This document shows, piece by piece, positions 18,713-27,491 of a stretch of DNA of 64,000 nt (position 1 is the first letter of the stretch; every line of letters begins with the position of its first letter). Source of the DNA: Sporosarcina sp. P33. GTDB taxonomy: Bacteria; Bacillota; Bacilli; Bacillales_A; Planococcaceae. The DNA is taken from the NCBI RefSeq assembly GCF_002077155.1, contig NZ_CP015027.1, positions 558,001 through 622,000 on the forward strand, in the 5' to 3' direction. Under the pieces are notes generated by a model. It was not told where the DNA came from and searched no databases. It saw only the letters and a program-made list of their open reading frames with translations. Position numbers and translations under genes: made by a program.

Positions 18713-18741
18713 TTGACAAACAAGCTTACTAATAGTAATCT
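18713..18741 (+). promoter_or_regulatory. Nitroreductase promoter with overlapping dyad operator
   Basis: TTGACA (18713-18718), 17-bp spacer and TAATCT (18736-18741). A perfect 13-bp dyad TTACTA-A-TAGTAA (18726-18738) lies between them, and a similar half-site TTAGTAAGT follows at about 18758. This fits repression by the divergent HxlR protein. Confidence 0.5.
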
Positions 18742-18799
18742 TAATAAGAACTTGCTTTTAGTAAGTAAATGAACACTATTCAGCGAGGGAGTTTACAGC

Positions 18800-19426
18800 A
18801 TGTCACAAAACTACACAGATTTTTCAGAGTTGATCCGTGCAAGAAAATCGGTCAGAAAATTTGACCCGAATTATAAAATCGGGCAAGAGGAAATTACATC
18901 CATGCTCGAGGAAGCGACACTTGCCCCTTCTTCAAGCAATTTGCAGCCATGGAGATTTCTTGTCATTTCGGACCAGGATCTGAAAAAGAAAATCAACCGG
19001 TTTTCATTCAATCAAGAACAGATTGAAACTGCATCTGCCATCATCGCAGTGATTGGCGATACAGAGATGTATCATAATATCGATGAGATTTATCTGTCTA
19101 ATTTAGCCGCAGGAAATATTGATGAAGAACATGTAAAGATTCAAATTCAAAATGCCAAAGGCGCATATCCGAATGCCCCGCTGGAAACGAGACGCGGGAT
19201 TGCGACATTCGATGCCGGTTTAGTATCCATGCAGCTCATGCTTATTGCAAAGGACAGAGGATATGACACTGTGCCTATGGGCGGATTCGACAAGAAGCAG
19301 TTTGCGGAATCATTTGAATTGGAATCCCGCTATGAACCGCTGGTGCTGATTGCATTAGGTAAAGCTGCAGCCCCTGCTTACGGTTCCACCCGGCTGCCGA
19401 TTGATGCGATTACGACATATATGTAA
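18800..19426 (+). CDS. Nitroreductase family protein
   Basis: A 208-residue FMN-dependent nitroreductase. The N-terminal IRARKSVRKFDP loop and LAPSSSNLQPWRFLVI contain the FMN phosphate and ring contacts; GLVSMQLMLIAKDRGYDTVPMGGFD carries the dimer and flavin region. Members reduce nitroaromatics or quinones with NAD(P)H, in the cytoplasm. It is divergent from the HxlR/monooxygenase operon, the usual layout for an electrophile-response pair, and ends at a strong terminator. Confidence 0.9.
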   Translation: MSQNYTDFSELIRARKSVRKFDPNYKIGQEEITSMLEEATLAPSSSNLQPWRFLVISDQDLKKKINRFSFNQEQIETASAIIAVIGDTEMYHNIDEIYLSNLAAGNIDEEHVKIQIQNAKGAYPNAPLETRRGIATFDAGLVSMQLMLIAKDRGYDTVPMGGFDKKQFAESFELESRYEPLVLIALGKAAAPAYGSTRLPIDAITTYM

Positions 19427-19433
19427 AAGGAGA

Positions 19434-19466
19434 GACGGGGAGCGGATTATACTCCCCGTCTTTTTT
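19434..19466 (+). terminator. Rho-independent terminator after nitroreductase
   Basis: GACGGGGAG and CTCCCCGTC form a 9-bp stem followed by six T. Confidence 0.9.
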
Positions 19467-19544
19467 GTTATGCGGCACTGTCAGATGCTGACTGCCGCAA
19501 AAGACCTCTCTGCCCGGCAGACAGAGAGATTCCGCTTCGCCCAG

Positions 19545-20891
19545 TTACAGCATATACGGTATATCTGAGGCAGACGTCGGATATGCAAAAGGCATTTTTT
19601 TCAATTCAATCGTCGGAATCTGGAAACGTATCGCAAGTGCAAAATGATTAATTAATTCATCTGCTTCACCGCTCAATAAATGTGCGCCAAGTATCACGTC
19701 TTTTTCCTGATCGATAATTACTTTAAATGCAGCGGCCCCTTCATTGGTATGATTATACGTAAACCACTCTGTTGCATCCTGTGACTTAACGTACACTTTT
19801 AATCCTGATTCCTTTGCTTCCTGTTCGCTCATCCCTACTGACGCCAATTTCGGCTCAGTGAAAACAACGGAAGGCACTACAGGATAATCTGGGGTTTTCT
19901 GATTTCCTTGTAATAAATTTGCTGCCACGACATGGGACTCTGTCGTAGCAACCGGTGTCAGCGGCGGTGCATCTGTGGAAGCTGCATCCCCCGCCGCGTA
20001 TACATGCGGATTACTGATGCTCTGCATGAATTTATTAACACTGACCCCCTGTTTATCACGCTGAATATTCGCTGCTTCCAAATCCATATCTAAAGCAGGC
20101 ACCCGGCCCGCCCCGTGCACAACAAGATCGGCTTTCCACTCCACTTCACGGTCATCTTGTTCACCTTTTACAATCAATGAGCTCCCGCACTTCTCCACTC
20201 CATTGACAGGTGTATTCAAATGCACATGAATTCCAATTTCTTCGGAGCGTTTAATCAGCATGTTCACTACATCTTGGTCAAAATGCTTCAGCGTTTTCTC
20301 ACTTCTGTGCAGAATATGCACTTCTGATCCCGCCCTCGCGGCGATATGCGCGAATTCAAATGAAATAAACCCGCCGCCTATAAATACGATGCGTTTAGGC
20401 AAGTGATCCAGCTCCATAAATTCGTCGCTTGCAGTCAGGTATTCTTCACCTGGAATGTTAAGTTTCATCGGTTTAGCACCTGAAGCAATCAGAATATGCT
20501 TTCCTTTCAGCACATCCGAACAGACTTTCAGTTCCGTCTCGCTTTGGAAGACTGCTTTTCCGTGGTACACATCCATGCCCAATTTCTTGAACTTTTCTTC
20601 TGTATCTTCCGGGACAGATTTTGTGAATGTCCGCTTAAATGTCATTAATTCTGGCCAATTAATTTTACTGTCCCCGTCGATACCTTTTCCGCGCATCCGT
20701 TTATTCCAATCAATCAGTTCAGCTGCACCGCCCAGTATCTTTTTCGGATCACAGCCGCGCTGAGAACAGGTGCCTCCAAACGGACGGTCATCGATCATTG
20801 CCACACTCCAGCCTGCTTTCCTGCATTTCACCGCAGTAATGGAACCTGCATTTCCTGTTCCAATTACAATCAAGTCATATTCTTTCACCAT
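19545..20891 (-). CDS. FAD-dependent pyridine nucleotide-disulfide oxidoreductase (class I)
   Basis: A 448-residue class I flavin disulfide reductase. It has GTGNAGS near residues 12-18 for FAD, the redox-active pair in GGTCSQRGCDPKK (C-x4-C), a second dinucleotide fold GGGFISFEFAH for NAD(P)H, and the HVYAAGDAAST FAD block. The C-terminal dimer domain is present but lacks the usual HxxxxE catalytic motif of lipoamide dehydrogenases, so it is neither a normal Lpd nor MerA; the substrate is unknown. The start ATG follows AAGGAGG. The neighbouring genes are also redox-related. Confidence 0.85.
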   Translation of the reverse strand: MVKEYDLIVIGTGNAGSITAVKCRKAGWSVAMIDDRPFGGTCSQRGCDPKKILGGAAELIDWNKRMRGKGIDGDSKINWPELMTFKRTFTKSVPEDTEEKFKKLGMDVYHGKAVFQSETELKVCSDVLKGKHILIASGAKPMKLNIPGEEYLTASDEFMELDHLPKRIVFIGGGFISFEFAHIAARAGSEVHILHRSEKTLKHFDQDVVNMLIKRSEEIGIHVHLNTPVNGVEKCGSSLIVKGEQDDREVEWKADLVVHGAGRVPALDMDLEAANIQRDKQGVSVNKFMQSISNPHVYAAGDAASTDAPPLTPVATTESHVVAANLLQGNQKTPDYPVVPSVVFTEPKLASVGMSEQEAKESGLKVYVKSQDATEWFTYNHTNEGAAAFKVIIDQEKDVILGAHLLSGEADELINHFALAIRFQIPTIELKKMPFAYPTSASDIPYML

Positions 20892-21051
20892 ACTCCATTA
20901 CCTCCTTCAACTGTAAATACATACGTTGTTTTTGTATTCTGTTATGAAGTACCCTCTATTCCCCTTTATTACACGTGCCAAGAATCATGCCGTCCGCTGC
21001 ACATTTTATTTGCGGCCGCATACTGTATCAATAATACAGAGGAAAGGTTTG

Positions 21052-21567
21052 ATGAATCTGATCTCACACGAAGCCCAGTACGCAGCGGATTTGAATAAAA
21101 GCCCCTTTTTCAAACAAGACGACAAAAACTATATAAACATTGTGAATGTGAAACAGCTGAATACACTGGACAATGTATCCATGCTGGATATATTTCTCGC
21201 CAAAGACCATATAATCGAACCTCATTATCATCCAAATGGTGATGAGCTGACCTATTGTGTATCAGGCGCTGCGACGATCTCTATAATGAATATCTCAACG
21301 AAAGAATTCCAGCACTACCGAATTACTCCCGGCCAGGTAGTCAATATCCCCCAGGGCTGGTGGCATTACCAAATCGCACATTCGGATGACACGCACCTGC
21401 AGGGAATTTTCAATACCGGCACACCCGAAGTCGTATTAGGTTCCGATATCTTAACTGCCACACCCGCTGATGTCTTCGCTTATTCCTATGGCCTCGATGC
21501 AGAACAATGGAAGGCCGCGGTTCAGAATATTCCCCCTTCCCAGCTGATTGGTCCGCCTGCTGTGTAA
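21052..21567 (+). CDS. Cupin domain protein (oxalate decarboxylase-like)
   Basis: A 171-residue single-domain cupin. The first cupin motif HYHPNGDELTYCVSG supplies His, His and Glu metal ligands, and GQVVNIPQGWWHYQIAH supplies the last His. ATG 21052 follows AGAGGAAAGG; the open frame extends upstream to 20926 without a ribosome site. Such proteins are metal-binding storage-like or oxidase enzymes. No substrate can be assigned. It is divergent from the flavin reductase gene. Confidence 0.8.
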   Translation: MNLISHEAQYAADLNKSPFFKQDDKNYINIVNVKQLNTLDNVSMLDIFLAKDHIIEPHYHPNGDELTYCVSGAATISIMNISTKEFQHYRITPGQVVNIPQGWWHYQIAHSDDTHLQGIFNTGTPEVVLGSDILTATPADVFAYSYGLDAEQWKAAVQNIPPSQLIGPPAV

Positions 21568-21598
21568 ATTTGCAGCGCTGTTGCAAATTTGAACTACA

Positions 21599-21645
21599 AA
21601 AAAGGATATCCCTGGAAGTACTGAACCTTCCGGATATCCTTTTTC
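21599..21645. terminator. Terminator after the cupin gene
   Basis: AAAAAGGATATCC and GGATATCCTTTTT form a perfect 13-bp stem around a loop of about 20 nt that has its own GGAAG/CTTCC pairing. Confidence 0.8.
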
Positions 21646-21929
21646 TATGATTCTGTCTTGCCAATCTGACATACGTTCTGAAACATTTGTTACACCTAAC
21701 ACTTTTAACAAGAATTTATTAAATAATATTATGAATAAAACAAACAGAAACACCATAAAAGGTAGTTTTCAACTCTACTTTTTATGGTGCAGGGCCAAAA
21801 GGGATCCAGTTTCCCGCTGGAGTCGCTGGCTGCAACATGGATCTTCCTTTTGTATATTTGGTGCAGAAAACTTCGGTTAATTAAATACTTCATAGACCCT
21901 CGTTATCCATATTAGGAATAAAAAATTGG
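21646..21929. other. Intergenic stretch with an orphan hairpin and a repeat-like scrap
   Basis: No gene seen. A strong hairpin at 21750-21789 (CACCATAAAA with TTTTATGGTG, plus inner GTAG/CTAC) is not next to any stop codon. It is followed by CAGTTTCCCGCTGGAGTCGC (21809-21828), which recalls the GC-rich cores of the dispersed repeats at 1.9 and 57.5 kb. It may be a decayed repeat copy. Confidence 0.45.
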
Positions 21930-22502
21930 TTAATTCATTTTCCTGACAACAAGTGCATACAAAGATTCTGACGGGAAGAATTTCTCTGTTACTTGGAATC
22001 CTGCTTCCCTCATATCCCGTTCCATTCCTTCCATTGTAACTCTTGGAGCTCTTCCGGAACTTCCTTTTGGTTCAAGTTCAAGACAGACCAGATATCCATC
22101 ACTCGTAAGCAGATTCTTCATTTGCTTTAGGACGGGTACCAACGACTTGATTTCATGAAGTACGAGAGATGCGATGATAATATCGATAGAGCTATCCGTT
22201 ACAGGCAGCGATTCCATGCTTCCGGCTATCGGCACAATATTCGTAAGTTGTTTCTCAGCTGCTCTTTCCTTTATAAGTTCCACCATGTCAGCGTCCTGAT
22301 CGAGCGCATATACATTTCCTTTTGTTCTTTCGGCTGCAGAGATAGTAAAATAGCCGGTTCCAGCACCGAAGTCCAATATAGTGTCCGTTTCTTTTACAGA
22401 AATGCTATTAAACAGCTTTTCCGGAGAAAATTCTTTTCTTCTTTCGGCACTTTCCAAATAGGATACTTTTCCTTTGTGATGCTTGCTATGTGAGTGGTGC
22501 AT
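21930..22502 (-). CDS. Class I SAM-dependent methyltransferase
   Basis: A 190-residue Rossmann methyltransferase with a histidine-rich start (MHHSHSKHHKGK). Motif I is DFGAGTGYFT, motif II ends in YALDQDADMVE, and the post-I and IV regions include IIIASLVLHEI. The target is unknown. Its start lies inside the end of the broken flavin oxidoreductase gene, so it is the third gene of the Rrf2 operon. The His-rich start could bind a metal, which is speculation. Confidence 0.85.
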   Translation of the reverse strand: MHHSHSKHHKGKVSYLESAERRKEFSPEKLFNSISVKETDTILDFGAGTGYFTISAAERTKGNVYALDQDADMVELIKERAAEKQLTNIVPIAGSMESLPVTDSSIDIIIASLVLHEIKSLVPVLKQMKNLLTSDGYLVCLELEPKGSSGRAPRVTMEGMERDMREAGFQVTEKFFPSESLYALVVRKMN

Positions 22503-22795
22503 GTGAACCCTCCTCTTTATTTTTAACGTGCTGTTTTTCCTCGTTAAATTTCTCCTTTATAAGTGCTGCGTTGACAGCTATGGCGGCCATCGAACCTTCT
22601 CCCGCTGCAACGATCAATTGAGACGGACGGGCAATGCATACTGTTATCCCATCCTCAAGTTCGATTTTTTCCAACTACAGCATTTCTCGGCTTGTTATCA
22701 TCAAACAGGATCGTCTTCCGTCTAGATCTGCCAAGGACGAGCGCGGCATTCAGACCAGCCGGTCCCCCTCCAATCACAGCGCAGTCCAATATCAT
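22486..22795 (-). pseudogene. Thioredoxin-reductase-like FAD oxidoreductase with the middle deleted
   Basis: The ATG overlaps the Rrf2 stop (ATGA, 22792-22795). The first 41 codons read as a normal flavoprotein N-terminus, with DCAVIGGGPAGLNAALVLGR and the ILFDDNKPRN strand, then run into a TGA after about 46 codons. In the next frame the C-terminus of the same family follows directly: ARPSQLIVAAGEGSMAAIAV, ending at 22486. A complete protein is about 300 residues, so roughly 200 internal residues, including the NAD(P)H domain and CxxC, are gone and the join is out of frame. The operon framework around it is intact. Confidence 0.8.
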
Positions 22796-23214
22796 TGCTG
22801 CATTCCCTTATCATTTATATGCCTCGCTTCCGCCTCTTTTGCAATATCGATTAGAAGCTTCAATGACAGTTCATTTCTCATATGATCTTCGGCCTCTCTC
22901 ATAACATTTTCAATCAAGCAGCCTTCATGATGAATCGAGCAGTCAAACAAGCTATTATTTCCTTCAATGGCATTGATCACATCTAAAAAAGATATTTCAT
23001 GCTTGAGTCGAGCTATTTTGTATCCGCCCTTCGCACCCGGCGTCGAATGAATCAAACCTGCTTTCGTAAGTTTCGTCAATATTTTGGACAAATACGTCGG
23101 GGACAGGTGCTGCATTTCAGCTAATTCCTGCACGCCGACAGAACTGCCCTCAGGCTGCAGCATAATATGGACCGTCGTATGCAATGCGTAGCCTGTCGCT
23201 TTTGAATATCTCAT
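22792..23214 (-). CDS. Rrf2 family transcriptional regulator
   Basis: A 140-residue Rrf2 protein: winged helix with YALHTTVHIMLQPEG, then LSPTYLSKILTKLTKAGLI and STPGAKGGYKIAR. The sensing region has two cysteines (FDCSIHHEGCLI) rather than the three of IscR/NsrR, so it may be a thiol- rather than cluster-based sensor; this is inference. ATG 23212-23214 follows GAGAGGAGAG. It heads an operon with a broken flavin oxidoreductase and a methyltransferase, which its product presumably controls. Confidence 0.88.
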   Translation of the reverse strand: MRYSKATGYALHTTVHIMLQPEGSSVGVQELAEMQHLSPTYLSKILTKLTKAGLIHSTPGAKGGYKIARLKHEISFLDVINAIEGNNSLFDCSIHHEGCLIENVMREAEDHMRNELSLKLLIDIAKEAEARHINDKGMQQ

Positions 23215-23274
23215 GATCTTCTCTCCTCTCAGACAAAAGGGTATTATAGACACCTGATATCTGCAATGTAGTTA

Positions 23275-23303
23275 ATTGTATTCTTGCTCACTAATAAAGT
23301 CAA
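23275..23303 (-). promoter_or_regulatory. Promoter of the Rrf2 operon
   Basis: On the minus strand TTGACT (23298-23303), exactly 17 bp, then TACAAT (23275-23280), about 60 bp before the start. The rest of the 23215-23668 gap holds the facing terminator at 23531-23573 and no gene. Confidence 0.7.
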
Positions 23304-23530
23304 CATAAAAAGGTGCCAAGCGAAGACAATCCACTGAATCGTCTTTGCTCAGAACCCTCATTGACCAGTAAACCCTATGTCTAACACTTATATTTGCTCA
23401 AGATCTGTTTCGGATTATGGTCCGTTTGTTGAATACAGTTCTTAGTGAAGTTTAATCTAATTAGTACAAAATAATATTACTCGGGCAGCAACGACAGACG
23501 AAAATTACGGACATCAGACAAAAGGAATAG

Positions 23531-23573
23531 AAAAAAGGCCTCTCACCAATTAAATAAATTGATGAAAGACCTT
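23531..23573 (-). terminator. Terminator of the two-component/lipoprotein operon
   Basis: On the minus strand AAGGTCTTTCATCAATT pairs imperfectly with AATTGGTGAGAGGCCTT, followed by TTTTT. It lies about 95 bp after the lipoprotein stop. Confidence 0.7.
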
Positions 23574-23668
23574 CAAGATTTGCAGTGATTTAACTGGCGC
23601 TTATTACCATGTTATGAGAAGAAGTTCTCTAACCCATGGCCAATCAAGGGGTTATAGTTTTTCTTATA

Positions 23669-24760
23669 TCATTCTGCCCGTTCCATATCCTGCGCCCATT
23701 CAATCACTTCTTCAAACGTTACATCGGGATCATTCAGTAAAATGGAGTAGCTGATTCCTTCTTCATTCCAGAATAAACTGCGGAATCCTTCCATTTCTAT
23801 CATCGTTCCTTCGATGCCCCGAACTTCTACTGGTTCTTCGCCCGGCATCTTAAGATCATCGCCTTCAGAATCTTCGGGTGTTTTAAATAACGAAAGGGAC
23901 AGCAGCGGGGTATCATCTCTGACATAATTTATATTGATTTCCACCCTGTTCAGTTCAGCTGTTAAGTCATCCATCCCAATCTGCTCTATTTTTCTGCCAT
24001 CTTCTTCAGAGAAATAGAGTACCGGCTGACCTACATGCTGTGCCGCTTCTTCTAATGAAACTTCTTCCGATTCATACATTTCATCAATGTTTTGGATGTC
24101 TATTCCTTCGGGTATTTCAATTGAAAATATATTGTCCTGGAAGTCCTTACCGAATTCAATTTTCGTATACTCCAAATCTATTTGATGGTCTCCTGAAGCA
24201 GAGATCGATTTTAAGACAAACCAATTCTCTTTATCAACCCACAGCTCCTGATCACCGAACAACGTATTTTTTTCATTCGCTTTCGCCACTAGATGATAGG
24301 CAGCTCGCCCGGCTATTTTTTCTTCCCCATCAATGGAAATGGTGTGAGTATCGCCGATCATTTTTAATAATTGATGTGCTTGATCTTTTGGGGAAGGAGC
24401 CAAAGCGGTTACCGCTTCTCCATCTTTACTGATCATTGCCTGATGCAAACTTTCTTGATACATCGTAATGGTCTTTCCGTCGTTCACTGTCACAGCATGT
24501 TCTTCTGCAGCAGCACCAGTAGTTTCCACTTTGAATTTCCCGTCTTTACTGCGCCATTCTTTCAATTGTATATTTCCTTCTTCCTCGGTCATGTTCATCG
24601 TAGCTTCACCGTAATAAGATAAAGGTTCTTCGTTTTCTTTCATTGCATTGTTAATCACTTGCTCAGGCGAATATTGATTGTCTTCAGATGAACAGGCGAC
24701 CAGCCCTAGCGACAAGATGGCAACAGTTGCCCCGGCCAACAGTTTCTTTACATTTTTCAT
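23669..24760 (-). CDS. LolA/MucB-like outer-surface lipoprotein
   Basis: A 363-residue lipoprotein with signal peptide and lipobox LVACSS (Cys about 23). The mature part resembles the LolA/MucB fold (YYGEATMNM, WVDKENWFVLKS), followed by a DUF4367-like C-terminal domain. In Bacillales such proteins are often extracytoplasmic sensors or anti-sigma partners. It is the last gene of an operon behind a response regulator and histidine kinase, 22 bp after the kinase stop, so it may modulate or be the output of that system. Confidence 0.75.
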   Translation of the reverse strand: MKNVKKLLAGATVAILSLGLVACSSEDNQYSPEQVINNAMKENEEPLSYYGEATMNMTEEEGNIQLKEWRSKDGKFKVETTGAAAEEHAVTVNDGKTITMYQESLHQAMISKDGEAVTALAPSPKDQAHQLLKMIGDTHTISIDGEEKIAGRAAYHLVAKANEKNTLFGDQELWVDKENWFVLKSISASGDHQIDLEYTKIEFGKDFQDNIFSIEIPEGIDIQNIDEMYESEEVSLEEAAQHVGQPVLYFSEEDGRKIEQIGMDDLTAELNRVEININYVRDDTPLLSLSLFKTPEDSEGDDLKMPGEEPVEVRGIEGTMIEMEGFRSLFWNEEGISYSILLNDPDVTFEEVIEWAQDMERAE

Positions 24761-24782
24761 TCCACTCGACTCCTTTTCATTG

Positions 24783-26231
24783 TTAAAGTACTTTCGGCAG
24801 CCGGCAAATTACACATGTGCCGACCAACTCTTTAGAAAACAGCTGTACATCTCCGTTATGTTTTTCCATCATCTGCTTCGCGATACTCAGCCCTAATCCT
24901 GTGCCATGTGCAGGTTTTTTGTTCCTGGACCTGTCTGCCTGATAGAGTGGATTGAAAATGAATTCTATCTGCTCTTCAGCAATCCCTTTACCTTCATTTT
25001 GAACGATTACATAGACATTCTCCCGGAAATCAAACGTATAAACGGCTGCCACAAATTCAAACAGCCAATCTGCTGATTGCTCGGATAAAGCAGCAATCCA
25101 AATCTTGCCGCCGGTTTCCGTATGATGGATTGCATTGGTCATCAGATTATCCACGACTCGCACTAGTTGTTTCGGATTCACCGCATACTCCCCTGTTACA
25201 TTAGCTGAAGAGCAAAGTTGAATTTGCTTGTGTCGGCATAATGGTTCATAATCCGAAACGAGCATATCAAAAAATTCACTGCCGTCTACTGCAGTCCGCT
25301 CCATTTCATAGGAAGGTGACTGAAGCAATGTGAACATCAATAGATCGTCGAGCATTTGTTTCATAAAATTCGACTTTTCAATAATGATTTGCCGGTACTC
25401 ACCTTTTTCTTCATCTGTGAGCTTTTCATTTAATTCAAGGGATTCTGCATAGGCCCGAATGGATGTCAACGGTGTTTTCAAGTCATGTGATATGGCCGCA
25501 ATCATATACTCTCTCTCTTGCTGATCTTTTTCTATCAATCTTCTGGCTTCCACTATTTTTTTCTGCATATCATAAAAATGTTGCTGCAACTGTCCGATTT
25601 CATCTTGTGCGGTGACTTTTTCATGCGAAGGTTGATGACCTCGTGCAAAAGCTGTCATTTCATTTTGTAAATTCGTCAGTCTGCGGTTTACTTTTCGATT
25701 GACGAATAGCGCCACCGATGCATAAAGGAGAATAAACAGAACTGAAAACAGAATCATCGTCCATTTCGTTCTCTTACTGACCGCTTCCACCCATCCTTCG
25801 CGCGCCAACTCAATTTGATAAAAACCGGCCAGCTTGCCTTTGTCGAATACGGGGGCTTTGTAACGGTGCGACCGGAAATTTTGCTGCAGTGAAAACAAAT
25901 CTTCGTACAAGCTTTCCCGATTCACCGGTACCGCTACAGTCTGCACCGGGCTGGATGAATAGAGCACAAGACCATTATGATTAAAAAGCTGGATCGACAG
26001 CTTGTCATTGGCCAGACGTGCCACTTCATCGAATGTTGAGCCTGTTTGATACAGGGCAGGATCATCCAGTACCCGTTGGATGTCTTTCATTTCCACGGTG
26101 GTGGTGAAAAACTCCTTCACTTTTTGATCTTCATTGTAGTCATTGATCCATGCGAACAATAGGTAAGCGAGAAGCAGCGGCAGCGCCATTACAAGTAAAT
26201 AAGAAGACAGCAGCCATGTTTTCAGCTTCAT
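24783..26231 (-). CDS. Sensor histidine kinase (two membrane helices)
   Basis: A 482-residue kinase: helix near residues 5-27, extracellular sensor of about 125 residues, second helix near 160-180, HAMP, then HisKA with the phospho-acceptor in AAISHDLKTPLTSIRAYAES, and HATPase with N, G1 and G2 boxes (DNLMTNAIHH, GTGLGLSIA). ATG 26229-26231 overlaps the response regulator stop (ATGA). The upstream open frame lacks a ribosome site. The signal is unknown. Confidence 0.9.
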   Translation of the reverse strand: MKLKTWLLSSYLLVMALPLLLAYLLFAWINDYNEDQKVKEFFTTTVEMKDIQRVLDDPALYQTGSTFDEVARLANDKLSIQLFNHNGLVLYSSSPVQTVAVPVNRESLYEDLFSLQQNFRSHRYKAPVFDKGKLAGFYQIELAREGWVEAVSKRTKWTMILFSVLFILLYASVALFVNRKVNRRLTNLQNEMTAFARGHQPSHEKVTAQDEIGQLQQHFYDMQKKIVEARRLIEKDQQEREYMIAAISHDLKTPLTSIRAYAESLELNEKLTDEEKGEYRQIIIEKSNFMKQMLDDLLMFTLLQSPSYEMERTAVDGSEFFDMLVSDYEPLCRHKQIQLCSSANVTGEYAVNPKQLVRVVDNLMTNAIHHTETGGKIWIAALSEQSADWLFEFVAAVYTFDFRENVYVIVQNEGKGIAEEQIEFIFNPLYQADRSRNKKPAHGTGLGLSIAKQMMEKHNGDVQLFSKELVGTCVICRLPKVL

Positions 26232-26932
26232 AGACGTTCTCCAATGAAGCGATAGCCTGAACCCCATACCGTCTGAATGAATAGCGGCGCTTTTACAGGA
26301 TCGCCAAGTTTTCTGCGGAGCGACTTAATATGAACGGTCACAGTATGCGCATCTTCAGCGTCTACTTGATTCCATACATGCTCATACAATTCTTTTTTGG
26401 AGAAAACACGCTCGGAATTTCGTGCCAGCACTTTTAATAAATCAAATTCGGTAACCGTCAGCTTTATTTCCTCGGTTGCTTTCAACACTTTATGCTGATC
26501 CCAAAAGATGGTCAGCCCGTGAGTGTAACATGTTTTATTCTCAATTGTGGCATCCTCTCCGTTATACCGCTTCCATCTTCTAAGCTGTGACTGAATGCGT
26601 GCGCTTAATTCTGTTAAACTGAAAGGCTTTTCTACATAATCATCTGCTCCGAGCTGCAAACCTTCCACTTTGTCACCATCTTCCGTTCTGGCGCTGATAA
26701 TAATGATCGGCACGTCACTTTCCCACCGAATATTTTGGCAGAGTGTAAAACCATCCATCTCAGGAAGCATCAAATCTACCAGAACGAGATCATAACTTCC
26801 TTGCTGGAAATCTTCCCATCCTTCCAGACCCGTGGTGGCCCATGTTACTTCATGATCTTCCGCACGCAGCATGTCTTGGATTACGCGGGCAATTTCAGGA
26901 TCGTCTTCTACAAGTAATAGATGTGCTGACAT
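26228..26932 (-). CDS. OmpR/PhoB-type response regulator
   Basis: A 234-residue regulator. The receiver domain shows the acidic pair VEDD, phospho-Asp in LVLVDLMLPEMDG, Thr/Ser IIISAR and Lys in DDYVEKPFS. The C-terminal winged helix includes TVTEFDLLKVLARN and VTVHIKSLRRKLG. It is first in an operon with its kinase and a lipoprotein. GAGGAG precedes the start. Confidence 0.92.
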   Translation of the reverse strand: MSAHLLLVEDDPEIARVIQDMLRAEDHEVTWATTGLEGWEDFQQGSYDLVLVDLMLPEMDGFTLCQNIRWESDVPIIIISARTEDGDKVEGLQLGADDYVEKPFSLTELSARIQSQLRRWKRYNGEDATIENKTCYTHGLTIFWDQHKVLKATEEIKLTVTEFDLLKVLARNSERVFSKKELYEHVWNQVDAEDAHTVTVHIKSLRRKLGDPVKAPLFIQTVWGSGYRFIGERL

Positions 26933-27052
26933 GTTGAACTCCTCCTGTATTCATAATATATCACGCAATAATTTCATTTCTTTCAATTTTATAAAGTCTT
27001 TATATTTAGCTATTATCTTATCTGATCAGATGATTCTACGAATGAAACTATA

Positions 27053-27094
27053 GAAAAAGCTCCAACAGGAAGGGACATCCTTCTGTCAGAGCTC
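27053..27094 (-). terminator. Terminator after the DUF3887 gene
   Basis: On the minus strand AGCTCTGACAGAAGG and CCTTCCTGTTGGAGCT form a stem followed by TTTTTC. Confidence 0.75.
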
Positions 27095-27110
27095 ACTTAT
27101 AACAATGGAT

Positions 27111-27491
27111 TTATTTAACGAAGAAACCGGCCACTTGTTGCTTGTCGTCAAATGTAATCGTGTAGACTCTATTGTCCTCACTGTACTGTGCAGCGATAGT
27201 CGCAACGAAGTACTGTTCTTTTTTAGCGACAGATTCTTTTTCAAAACTGACAAATTCGCCCGATTCTTTTACGATATCCGCCACTTCCTGCAGCTGTCCG
27301 ACCGACAAAGCATCTTTCATGGTTGCATCAAACATCGTGCGCATTTCCTCAAATTTCTCTTCATTTAATAATGTGATAACTTCTTTTGACTTTTCAATAT
27401 ACTCTTCGGCTGCTGATTCATCCACTTTAGCTGCGCCGCATGCAGCGAGCAGAAAAATCGCAGACAGTATAAGCGCTGCAAATTTCTTCAT
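27111..27491 (-). CDS. DUF3887 domain lipoprotein
   Basis: A 126-residue lipoprotein: signal peptide with lipobox LAACGA (Cys about 18), then a DUF3887 domain (LLNEEKFEEMRTMFD, and a beta-rich tail ending ITFDDKQQVAGFFVK). Its ATG overlaps the stop of the upstream YhfC gene by 4 bp, so the two are translationally coupled. The biochemical role of DUF3887 is unknown; it resembles NTF2-like ligand-binding folds. Confidence 0.8.
   Translation of the reverse strand: MKKFAALILSAIFLLAACGAAKVDESAAEEYIEKSKEVITLLNEEKFEEMRTMFDATMKDALSVGQLQEVADIVKESGEFVSFEKESVAKKEQYFVATIAAQYSEDNRVYTITFDDKQQVAGFFVK

Noticed and set aside
21930..23214. A mobile element behind the internal deletion in the Rrf2 operon
   Set aside because: No transposase, terminal repeats or target duplication are visible; a simple deletion explains it.
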